A DNA stretch of 8,810 nt from Acidimicrobiales bacterium (GTDB lineage: Bacteria; Actinomycetota; Acidimicrobiia; Acidimicrobiales; CADCSY01): positions 1-8,810 of the forward strand of contig JAUJLZ010000066.1 of the NCBI GenBank assembly GCA_030447125.1, given 5' to 3'. A program made the position numbers and the translations under genes. The notes below the pieces were generated by a model, which saw nothing but the letters and a program-made list of their open reading frames with translations, did not search any database and was not told the origin of the DNA. Shown here in pieces: positions 1 through 6,500 of this stretch; the stretch's first letter is position 1; every line of letters begins with the position of its first letter.

Positions 1-20
1 GGCTTCCTCTCCGTGTGCTC

Positions 21-50
21 GCCCGGTCGCGGTTGCCGCCGCGGCCGGGC
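21..50 (-). terminator. Hairpin terminator of the MerR-like gene
   Basis: Bases 21-32 pair with 39-50 to give a 12-bp GC-rich stem with one G-T wobble, closed by a 6-base loop (TTGCCG). It starts 11 bases past the stop codon of the leftward gene. No T-run follows on the minus strand, which is common for terminator hairpins in high-GC actinobacteria. Termination is inferred from position and stem strength; I see no other gene in bases 1-61. Confidence 0.6.
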
Positions 51-61
51 ACTGTCGGTTG

Positions 62-1153
62 TCAGGTCGGAGCTATGGCCTCGGCCTCGTCGGGGTGGTG
101 GTCACGCCAGGTCCGCACAGCGGCGAAGTAGCGCTCACGTTCATCCGGACTGAGCCGGCTGAGGGCTACCGATCCGCCGAGGCCGAGGTAGCGCCACTGA
201 GCTTGGTCGAGCGCATCGGTCAGATGGAGCACGGCCAGGAACCGAGGCAGCTCGCCCTCGCAGAGGGCTACTTCCTTCGCCACCTGGTCGTGTCGCTCCC
301 CATCGTTGGCCGAGAGGAACACCAGCGCCACGAGGGCGATGGCGAGGTCGTCGTGGGCGTCGAGGCCGTCTGACCACCCGGAGTGCAGTCCGTCGAGCTG
401 GCCGAGGTCCGGGGACCATGAGCCCGTGCGCTCCACGACCAGGCGGAAGGTCTGCCAGAAGCGCACGACTGTCCGCAGGCCGTCAACTGCCCAGCGAAGG
501 TCGTCCAGCGAGGCGGAGCGGGCAGTGCCCCGGAGGTCCACCAGGGCGGTCGAGGCGACGGCAAGCTCGTCGAGCGGAAGGTCCTCAGCGCCGAGGGCTT
601 TGCACATCTCGACGAAGCCCTCGTCGGTCACCGCATCGCCCTCGACGGCGATCATCGCAAGGTTGGTGAGCACGCTCCGAAGGATTGCGTTCGCCTGGCC
701 ACCTCTGCCCAACCGTCGCCGCCACTGCCGCACGGTTGACCTTCGAGACGCGGAGCGGACCAGCTCGGTCGCCTCGGCGTCCTCAGCTGCCTCGGCCGAG
801 AGAACGCTGAGCATCTGCCGAGCGTCGTCCTCCATCTTGGCCAGCGTGACCTCGTAGGCCGCCCGGAGCCGTGGCTCTGGGACCGAATGACCAGCGGCGA
901 AGATGCGAAGCACTGCCCGATCACGGTTGCGGTCGGCGTCGAGTGCCCTGGCCGCCGCCACAACCTGGGCGACGGTGCCCTCTGGGTAGCTCGATGCCGT
1001 GCCCCTGCCCCGGCCCAGATGGCGCACGGAAGGGGAGGGGATCAGGCCGTCCTGACGCCAGTCCTGCAACTGGCGAACGGTCACCCTGACCTCACAGCCA
1101 GCAGCCGCGGCGATGAGGGCGAGGTCAGCCTCGGTGGCGACGGCAGCGGGCAC
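62..1153 (-). CDS. MerR-like helix-turn-helix DNA-binding protein, 363 aa
   Basis: Probable DNA-binding transcriptional regulator. Residues 24-60 form a MerR-type winged-helix core: VTVRQLQDWRQDGLIP, then a wing with GRGRG and a conserved Tyr (SSYPEG). Helices follow with the pattern RDRAVLRIFAAGHSVPEPRLRAAY. The remaining 280 or so residues are helical, with no domain I recognise; MerR regulators are usually far shorter, so this is a long effector or oligomerisation region. The open frame continues upstream to 1519, but that extension is Arg-rich low-complexity sequence and overlaps the divergent genes. I chose GTG at 1153 because a -10-like box ends 7 bases before it, suggesting a leaderless mRNA; GTG at 1174 is the alternative. 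It is divergent from the replication gene set and probably regulates itself and perhaps that set. The fold is fairly sure; the regulated genes are inferred. Confidence 0.78.
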   Translation of the reverse strand: MPAAVATEADLALIAAAAGCEVRVTVRQLQDWRQDGLIPSPSVRHLGRGRGTASSYPEGTVAQVVAAARALDADRNRDRAVLRIFAAGHSVPEPRLRAAYEVTLAKMEDDARQMLSVLSAEAAEDAEATELVRSASRRSTVRQWRRRLGRGGQANAILRSVLTNLAMIAVEGDAVTDEGFVEMCKALGAEDLPLDELAVASTALVDLRGTARSASLDDLRWAVDGLRTVVRFWQTFRLVVERTGSWSPDLGQLDGLHSGWSDGLDAHDDLAIALVALVFLSANDGERHDQVAKEVALCEGELPRFLAVLHLTDALDQAQWRYLGLGGSVALSRLSPDERERYFAAVRTWRDHHPDEAEAIAPT

Positions 1154-1189
1154 GCTGGCGATCTTACACGTCACGCTGACGGCTGTCCG
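1154..1189 (-). promoter_or_regulatory. Probable leaderless promoter of the MerR-like gene
   Basis: On the minus strand the sequence reads CGGACA (1189-1184), a 17-base spacer, then TAAGAT (1166-1161). Each box matches 4 of 6 consensus bases. The -10 box ends 7 bases before the GTG at 1153, so transcription would begin at or next to the start codon. No Shine-Dalgarno sequence precedes that GTG, which fits a leaderless message. Confidence 0.5.
1169..1181. promoter_or_regulatory. Perfect dyad CGTCA-N3-TGACG, candidate operator
   Basis: Bases 1169-1173 and 1177-1181 form perfect 5-bp inverted arms around CGC. The dyad lies entirely between the -35 and -10 boxes of the leftward promoter, which is where MerR-family proteins bind. 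Classical MerR operators sit in 19-20 bp spacers; here the spacer is 17, so simple repression may be more likely than DNA-untwisting activation. The same site could also affect rightward transcription towards 1214, though I see no clear promoter on that strand. Confidence 0.45.
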
Positions 1190-1213
1190 AACGGGGTCGA
1201 GCGGTTTGGGACG

Positions 1214-1381
1214 ATGCCGCCCATGCGACCGAACCTCGTCACCAAGCTGGCGCAGCCTTGGTACGACGCCTTCTACGCGGAGGCCAGCCGGCGTGCCGAA
1301 ACCCCTGGCTCCTTGCTGGAACGGTTCTTCGAGCGGTGCTGGCACGACTTCGCCGGCGAGTCGTCGAGCGAGAGCCGGTGA
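1214..1381 (+). CDS. Small hypothetical protein, 55 aa
   Basis: I do not recognise this protein. It begins MPPMRPNLVTKLAQPWYDAF and has an amphipathic helical middle rich in aromatic residues (WYDAFYAEASRRAE, LLERFFERCWHDF), then a Ser/Glu tail. The first ATG is chosen because no start codon lies upstream in frame before the divergent gene; ATG at 1223 is also possible. The ribosome-binding site is weak (GGG at 1208-1210). Its stop codon shares one base with the start of the next gene (TGATG), which supports it being translated. It is the first gene of the rightward set. Confidence 0.5.
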   Translation: MPPMRPNLVTKLAQPWYDAFYAEASRRAETPGSLLERFFERCWHDFAGESSSESR

Positions 1382-1497
1382 TGGTGAGCGACCTCGCCGG
1401 CCTCGCTCGCATCGTCCCCTGGCTCGTCGTCCTCGGGCTGGCCACCCTCGTCCTCGGCGCCGTTCTCGACCGCCTCGGAGCCGAGGTCGTGACGTGA
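1381..1497 (+). CDS. Single-pass membrane peptide, 38 aa
   Basis: The peptide has one hydrophobic helix (about residues 11-29, IVPWLVVLGLATLVLGAVL), a short N-terminus with Asp and Arg, and a charged C-terminus (DRLGAE). It is probably an inner-membrane peptide; I do not know its function. The ATG overlaps the previous stop by one base (TGATG), and its own TGA overlaps the next GTG start by four bases (GTGA). This double coupling is the main evidence that so short a frame is real. Confidence 0.55.
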   Translation: MVSDLAGLARIVPWLVVLGLATLVLGAVLDRLGAEVVT

Positions 1498-1778
1498 GCA
1501 CGCTGGCCGCCAACGTCACCGCCGATCGCTACCCCGGACTCGGCATCTGCCACGGCCCAGAGTGCGGAGCGCCCATGCCGCCGGAGGTCTACGGCTACTG
1601 CTCGGAGCGGTGCCGGGCGGAGGCACGTCGCCTTGCCCTGGCCGGCGTCCCTTGGAAGCCGCACCCGAACTTCGCCGCTGCGGTTCGTCACGCAGCGGCG
1701 GCCGAGCGCCACCCCGGCGCCGGAACGTCCGTCCGAACGAAGCAACGCAAGGCCAAGGCCGCCACAGCAGCGACCTGA
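1494..1778 (+). CDS. Small zinc-ribbon protein, 94 aa
   Basis: Cys19-x4-Cys24 and Cys36-x3-Cys40 form a probable single zinc-binding module, with the second half reading YCSERCRAEARR. The rest is basic and ends in a Lys/Arg/Ala tail (KQRKAKAATAAT), consistent with nucleic-acid binding. The module closely resembles those at the C-terminus of the polymerase encoded at 3575-6670 (for example EWCSKRCARAGERW), so the two proteins may share a target or descend from one domain. The start is GTG at 1494, in a GTGA overlap with the previous gene and 7 bases after GAGG (1483-1486). It is the last gene before the hairpin at 1794. The zinc site is convincing; its role is unknown. Confidence 0.68.
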   Translation: MSTLAANVTADRYPGLGICHGPECGAPMPPEVYGYCSERCRAEARRLALAGVPWKPHPNFAAAVRHAAAAERHPGAGTSVRTKQRKAKAATAAT

Positions 1779-1793
1779 CCCCATACATGCGAA

Positions 1794-1817
1794 ACCCCCG
1801 GCCACCACACCGGGGGT
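1794..1817 (+). terminator. Hairpin terminator or attenuator inside the gene set
   Basis: ACCCCCGG (1794-1801) and CCGGGGGT (1810-1817) form a perfect 8-bp stem with loop CCACCACA. It starts 15 bases after the stop of the zinc-ribbon gene and ends 37 bases before the next ATG. There is no T-run after it. It should end or weaken transcription from the first three genes. I see no convincing promoter between the hairpin and 1855, so read-through may feed the downstream genes. Confidence 0.6.
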
Positions 1818-1854
1818 GTCGCCTTACCGAGTGATCCCCGTCGAAAGGATTCAC

Positions 1855-2244
1855 ATGTCGATTACCACAGTACCCGACCAGCACGACAACATCATCCCCG
1901 CAGCAGATGAGGTCGAGCCCGGCCATCTGTTCACGCCGGAGCAGCAGGCGGAGCGAACGGCCGAGTTCCAGGCCCGCTGCCCCCGGGTGATCCTGAGCCC
2001 GGCTCAGCGCCGTCGGGCGGCCCGGGAGCAACGGCGTTACCTGCGCCAGGCGCTCACCCGAGAGGCCGCCGAGCGGACACGCTCAGCAGCGACGGCGCTC
2101 GCAGCGCTCCGGCCCCGTCGCCGGGCTCCACGCTGGGCTGGCGCACGTTGCCGCCCGGCTCGCTCCGCCACCAGCAGCGACGACGGGGAAGGGCCGGCGT
2201 GGTGGCATTGGCAGCGCTGGTCCGCCCGTTGGGGGCGACCGTGA
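1855..2244 (+). CDS. Basic helical hypothetical protein, 129 aa
   Basis: I do not recognise this protein. An acidic, Pro-containing N-terminus (1-26) is followed by a long helical and strongly basic stretch (27-90, with QRRRAAREQRRYLRQAL), then an Arg-rich linker and a Trp-rich tail (WWHWQRWSARW). The basic helix suggests nucleic-acid binding, but no named fold is visible. The start is well supported: AAAGGA (1844-1849) sits 5 bases before the ATG. The stop overlaps the next GTG start by four bases. The Trp-rich tail lies where the next gene's ribosome-binding site is, so its odd composition may reflect that double duty. Confidence 0.6.
   Translation: MSITTVPDQHDNIIPAADEVEPGHLFTPEQQAERTAEFQARCPRVILSPAQRRRAAREQRRYLRQALTREAAERTRSAATALAALRPRRRAPRWAGARCRPARSATSSDDGEGPAWWHWQRWSARWGRP
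2231..2235 (+). promoter_or_regulatory. Ribosome-binding site fixing the 2241 start
   Basis: GGGGG sits 5 bases before the GTG at 2241, and that GTG forms a GTGA overlap with the previous stop codon. Another G-rich stretch (2185-2193) precedes GTG codons at 2199 and 2202, but using those would create a 46-base gene overlap unlike any other junction here. The 2241 start is therefore preferred. Confidence 0.5.
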
Positions 2245-2489
2245 CCGTCTCGGGCATCCCCGCTGGGCTCAACGTCGTCGACTGCGGTCGAGGGTGCCAC
2301 TGGCACATCGTCCACGAGGGTTCCGGCTTCGTCGTGGCCACCCGACGCACTGAGGCCGAGGCCGTCGCAGCCGCCCGCTCCGTGACCCGCATCGGCTGGG
2401 CCTGGCCCGCAGCCGATCTGTTCCGGTCCCCTCACGTTGGCGCGGCAGTGCGCCAGCTGCACGAGGCCCCGCACCGGGACGTGGCATAG
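2241..2489 (+). CDS. Hypothetical protein, 82 aa
   Basis: I do not recognise this protein. It looks like a compact alpha-beta domain: short strands (TVSGIPAGLNVVDCG, HWHIVHEGSGFVVATR), then a helix (TEAEAVAAARSVTRI) and a second helical part. A CGRGCHWH cluster near residues 17-24 could bind a metal, but two Cys and two His so close together are not a motif I can name. The start is GTG at 2241, in a 4-base overlap with the previous gene. It ends 2 bases before the next ATG. GTG at 2199 would add 14 residues. Confidence 0.55.
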   Translation: MTVSGIPAGLNVVDCGRGCHWHIVHEGSGFVVATRRTEAEAVAAARSVTRIGWAWPAADLFRSPHVGAAVRQLHEAPHRDVA

Positions 2490-2491
2490 CC

Positions 2492-3007
2492 ATGGCATAC
2501 AGTCACGCCCGCCGCGAGGAACTGGCCCGAGCCAAGGGGTTCCCCTCCTACCGGGCCTACCGCAACGCCCCCAAGGCCGAGCAGCAGGCCGCCACCCGGG
2601 CGCTCGCTCAGCGCACCGGGGGACGCTACGCCGGGAAGAAGGTGGCCCCGGCCCGCACCGGCTGGGAGAGCCTGGCCCCGGCGACTCGCCGCCGCCACGA
2701 GCGTGAGGGGATCACCCCTGCGCTGTACCGGGCCGGCGCTCCGCTCCGCCAGGTCAAGGAGATGCGCTTCGTCTCCGGCGGTGAGGTCGTCAGCGTACCG
2801 GTCACGACCAAGGCGCAGCGCTCGCTCATTGGGCGCTACGACCGAGCGGTGCGCTTCGCCCTGCAAGATGGCGACCCTCGTCACCTGCGGCCGTTCGAGG
2901 GCAAGAAGGTGGGCGGCTTCGACCTCGACGCCACCCTCGGCGAGTTGGAGGACATGGACCTCCGGGGCGAGCTGGACTTCGAGCCCTACGGCGACGAGGC
3001 GGCGTGA
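2492..3007 (+). CDS. Hypothetical protein, 171 aa, basic N-half and acidic C-half
   Basis: I do not recognise this protein by name. Residues 1-75 are basic and helical (SHARREELARAKGFPSYRAY, later TRRRHEREGITPALYRAG), with possible helix-turn-helix character. Residues 95-171 begin with strands (GGEVVSVPVT), then a helix (RSLIGRYDRAVRFAL), a segment DGDPRHLRPFEGKKVGGFDL and an acidic end (LGELEDMDLRGELDFEPYG). The RREELARAxGF opening recalls small proteins of actinobacterial phages and integrated elements; that is an impression only. The ribosome-binding site is weak, so it may be translated by coupling to the gene 2 bases upstream. Its stop overlaps the start of the HNH-like gene. Confidence 0.65.
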   Translation: MAYSHARREELARAKGFPSYRAYRNAPKAEQQAATRALAQRTGGRYAGKKVAPARTGWESLAPATRRRHEREGITPALYRAGAPLRQVKEMRFVSGGEVVSVPVTTKAQRSLIGRYDRAVRFALQDGDPRHLRPFEGKKVGGFDLDATLGELEDMDLRGELDFEPYGDEAA

Positions 3008-3378
3008 TGACCTGCGCCCGCTGCTCCGCCCCCGCCGTCGAAGCGCACCACCCGTCCGGGCGCATCGCCGGGGCCTACCTCGACGCCGATTTCACCGTCG
3101 ACCTCTGCCTCGGTTGCCACCGTGGCGAGCACGCCATCCGGGCCGCCCTCGACCTCGACAAGGTGGCCCCGGCCTCCCTCTTTGAGGTCGTCGAGGTCGC
3201 CCTTCGTCGGGTGGCCGTCACCCTCGGCCGCTTCAACGGTCCGGTGTGGCTCGACGGCCTGGCTGAGGCGTGCCGGCGCTGGGCCGACCTGCTGGCTACC
3301 GCCGTGGAGGCCCTCGACGCCGCTCTGCCGATGTGGCGGGCAGCGACAACCGTCAACAGCTTGGAGGTTCAACCATGA
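3007..3378 (+). CDS. HNH-like zinc protein, 123 aa
   Basis: Cys3-x2-Cys6, a His pair (His14-His15) and LCLGCHRGEH (Cys34, Cys37, His38, His42) match the zinc-bound layout of HNH endonucleases. The Asn usually found between the two His positions is not visible; FTVDLC stands where NLxxLC is expected. The protein could be a divergent nuclease or only a structural zinc finger. Residues 45-120 form a helical region I cannot assign. ATG at 3007 is chosen because GAGG (2996-2999) is 7 bases upstream and the ATG shares one base with the previous stop; GTG at 3004 is the alternative. It overlaps the next gene by ATGA. Nucleases of this kind are frequent in phage and integrated-element modules. Confidence 0.68.
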   Translation: MTCARCSAPAVEAHHPSGRIAGAYLDADFTVDLCLGCHRGEHAIRAALDLDKVAPASLFEVVEVALRRVAVTLGRFNGPVWLDGLAEACRRWADLLATAVEALDAALPMWRAATTVNSLEVQP

Positions 3379-3578
3379 GCAAGCGCACCGCACTCGTCGT
3401 CGTCAGCGTGCTGGCCGCCGTCGTGCTCGTCGTCTGCCTGGTCGTCGTTCTCATTGGCGGCGAACCCGTGCCGCCCGAATTGGCCAGGACACGCCAGGCC
3501 GAGCAGCTCCTACAGGCGGGCGAGCCCATCACGGAAGCCCTGATCGCTGAGTGCGAAGCGTCGGTGGGCTCGTCGTGA
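3375..3578 (+). CDS. Single-pass membrane-anchored peptide, 67 aa
   Basis: A positively charged start (MSKR) leads into one long hydrophobic helix (about residues 6-28), then a Pro-containing linker (GGEPVPPE) and a short helical soluble tail (ARTRQAEQLLQAGEPITEAL). It would sit in the cell membrane; the short charged N-terminus suggests the tail faces outward, though orientation is not certain. The start is well supported by GGAGG (3363-3367), 7 bases before an ATG that overlaps the previous stop (ATGA). It lies directly before the polymerase gene and overlaps it by GTGA. Its function is unknown; it could be a signal-anchored peptide or a small helper. Confidence 0.65.
   Translation: MSKRTALVVVSVLAAVVLVVCLVVVLIGGEPVPPELARTRQAEQLLQAGEPITEALIAECEASVGSS
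3563..3568 (+). promoter_or_regulatory. Ribosome-binding site fixing the polymerase start at 3575
   Basis: GGTGGG lies 6 bases before GTG at 3575, and that GTG forms a GTGA overlap with the stop of the membrane peptide gene. The frame is also open from GTG at 3551, but that start lacks an equally placed G-rich site and would give a 28-base overlap. Confidence 0.5.
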
Positions 3579-6500
3579 CCGCCGTCGCCGTCCGAGCCTG
3601 GACGCAACCGGAGGACGGGTGGCCCGCTCGTCGAGGTCGCCCCCGACCTGCCCAGCCCTCCCGCTACGTGCTCGTGTTCGACACCGAGACGGCGGACCCC
3701 GACCAGCGCCTCTTGCTGCTCGTGTGGCGGCTCTACGTCGACGGCGCGCTCGTGACGGAGGGCATCGCCCACCCCGATGGGCTCCGGGGCAAGCGCCTGG
3801 CCGTGCTCCGCAACTACGTCGAGCACCACCAGGCCGACACCGAGCTCTGGGCACGGCGCCGGCTGGTGCTCATCCCGCTGTCGACGTGGATCGACAAGCA
3901 CCTACACCGCTACGGCTACGCCAACCGGGCCGCCGTGGTCGGCTTCAACCTGCCGTTTGACATCGGCACCATCGCCGGTGACGACTGGACGGCCAGCCGC
4001 TCCGGCGGGTTCAGCTTCCGTCTGGCTCCCCGCTACACCACCACCACCGGCCGCGAACAGCGGGTGTGGCACCGACCCGACCTGTCGGTACAACACATCG
4101 ACAACGGGGCGTTCATCGAGTGGACGGGCTGCGTCACCGGCGAGCGTGACCACCCCGACGGCCGGCGTTGGCGCAAGGGGCAGCCGTTGACCGGCACCAC
4201 GCCCTACCGGGGTCGCTTCGTCGACTGCTCGACGCTGCACTTCGCCCTCACCGGCTCACACGCCAGCCTCGAAGGAGCGTCCGACGCCTGGGGGGTCACC
4301 GCCGCCAAGGTGGAGTGCGACTTCGGGGTGCTCGACGAGCGCCTGGTCGACCACTGCCGGGCCGACGTGGCTATGACCGCCGAGCTGCACCGGGCGCTCA
4401 CCAACGAGCTGGCGGAGCACCCCGGCGTCGAGCTGGCCGGTGACGCCCTGTGGTCCCCGGCCACGGTGGCGGGGCGCTACCTCGACGCCATGGGGGTGCG
4501 GCCCCTGCTCGACCGCCTCGACGTTGGTCCCGAGGTCCACGCCGCCGCTCGCTGCGCCAGCTACGGCGCCAGGACGGAGGCCCGCATCGTGCGCAATCCG
4601 GTGCCCGTGGTCGCCCTCGACGTGGCCAGCATGTACCCGACCGTCTCCGCCCTGCTGGGGACCTGGCGCCTTTGGACGGCTGCGGGGGTCGCCGTCGACG
4701 ACGCGACCGACGACCTGGCCGCCTGGCTGGCCTCGCCTGGGCTCGAGAACGACCTGTACCGCCCGGGCACCTGGCGGCGCTGGGGGTGCACGCTCGTCGA
4801 GGTCGAGCCCGATGGCGACGTGCTGCCTCACCAGTTCGTCGATGACGCCGACAAGGGCCGCCTCGTCACCGCCCCGCTGCGCTTCGCCGGCCGGCTGTGG
4901 TGGGCCTGGCCCGACGTGGCCGCCGCCATCCTGCTCGGTGGGAAGGTGCCCCGGATCACCAGGACACTGCGCCTGCGACCCAAGGGCCGCCAGCGACGGT
5001 TGCGCCCGGTGCAGCTCCGGGGCGGGTTGGAACTCGACCCCCGCAGCGACGACCCGTTCCCCTTCCTGGTCGCTGCCCGGCACCGGGCCACCGACGAGGG
5101 GTCACCGCACCTGGCCCGCTTCTACAAGATCGCCGCCAACGCCCTGGCGCACGGCCTGTCCGGGCGCTTCGACCACAAGGCCCGCCACCACCAGGCGGTG
5201 GTGCACGGCCCGACCGGCAGCGCCCCTCAGCGGGTGCGGATGGAGCAGCCCGGCCCGCACGCCTTCCCGGCGATCAGCTCGACGACCACGGCCGGCGCCC
5301 GGCTGGTGCTCGCCATGATGGAGCGGGCCACCACCGACCTCGGCGGTTGCTGGGCGCACTGCGACACCGACTCGGCCAAGGTGGTGGCCACGCCCGAGGG
5401 CGGGTTGATTCTCTGCCCCGGAGGACCGCACAGGATCGCTCAGGAGGCCGCCGAGGGTGATCCGGACGCCATTGCCCCGTCGGCGCCCGAGAACGCCGCC
5501 GAGAGGACCACAAAGGCCGTTCGGGCGCTCTCGTGGGAGCAGGTCCGCACCATCGCCGCCCGCTTCGACTCGCTGTGCCCCGAGGGCAGCCGACGGCCGT
5601 TGTGGACGGTCGAGCACGACTCGCTCGCCCATCCGCTCATGGCGCTGGTCACCGGCCCCAAGAGCTACGCCCTGTACCGGAAGAGCCCGGGTGCCGGCGT
5701 CGAGCTGGCGGCATGGACGGAGACGAGCTTGGGCGAGTCCTACCTGTCGCCCGAGCCGAAGTGGAGTCAGGAAGCCTGGCAGTGGATCATCGCCCGAGCC
5801 CTCGGCCAGCAGGTCGAAGTGCCGGCGTGGTGGGAGCACCTTGCGCTGCGCCGGGAAGCGGCGGTGAACCCGATCATGGCGCGAGCGGCCGAGGCGTCAG
5901 GGGTGGCCGCCCGGCCGTTCGGGTTCCGCCTGGCCGCCACGGCTCGGGGCGGGGCTGCGCCGGTCGCCCCCTACAGCCGGGACCCCGCCGACTGGCCCGG
6001 CCTCGACTGGCGGGACCGCCACACCGGCGAGGCACTGGCTCCCATGCTGGTCGACGACGCCGGCCAGCTGGTCGAGGTCGAGGGCGAGCGCACCTACACC
6101 GGCTTCACCTTCCTCGGCCAGGTGGTGGGGCACATCGAGCGTCAACCGGTGCCCACCTTCGACGACCCCGCCACCGGGGAGCCAGCCAACCACCGGAGCC
6201 GGGGCCTGCTCGCTCGCCGGGTCACGATGGCTGACCGCCTGGTGCTCGTGGGAGCTGACCGGACGCCGCTCACCCGCTGGGGCGAAGAAGCCGACCAGCG
6301 CTACGCCGGGTGCCGGCGCTGCGGGACGCCCCTCGACGGCCAGGCCAGCCAGCGGTGGTGCTCGGACGCTTGCCGGGAGGCCGGTCGCCGGCAGCGGATC
6401 AAAGAGCAGGCGGAGGCGCCGCAGCAACGTCACATCGCCGTGCGGCCCGCACGGGTGTGCCACAACGCTCCTGATTGCGTCGGAGACGGGTTGCTCACGG

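Noticed and set aside
306..857. Plus-strand open frame of about 180 residues opposite the MerR-like gene
   Set aside because: Ser/Arg-rich sequence with no domain, antisense to a recognisable HTH protein; a high-GC shadow.
1154..1519. N-terminal extension of the MerR-like frame up to 1519
   Set aside because: It is Arg- and Gly-rich low-complexity sequence antisense to three coupled small genes, and a promoter with a leaderless start fits at 1153.
2148..2240. Earlier TTG 2148 or GTG 2199 starts for the 82-aa gene
   Set aside because: They create large overlaps and a basic, disordered extension, whereas GTG 2241 gives the GTGA overlap and ribosome-site spacing seen at the other junctions.
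4256..5083. Long minus-strand frame of 275 residues inside the polymerase gene
   Set aside because: Gly/Val/His-rich shadow opposite polymerase motifs A and the start of motif B; no recognisable fold. The same applies to the minus frames at 5102-5839 and 5897-6652.
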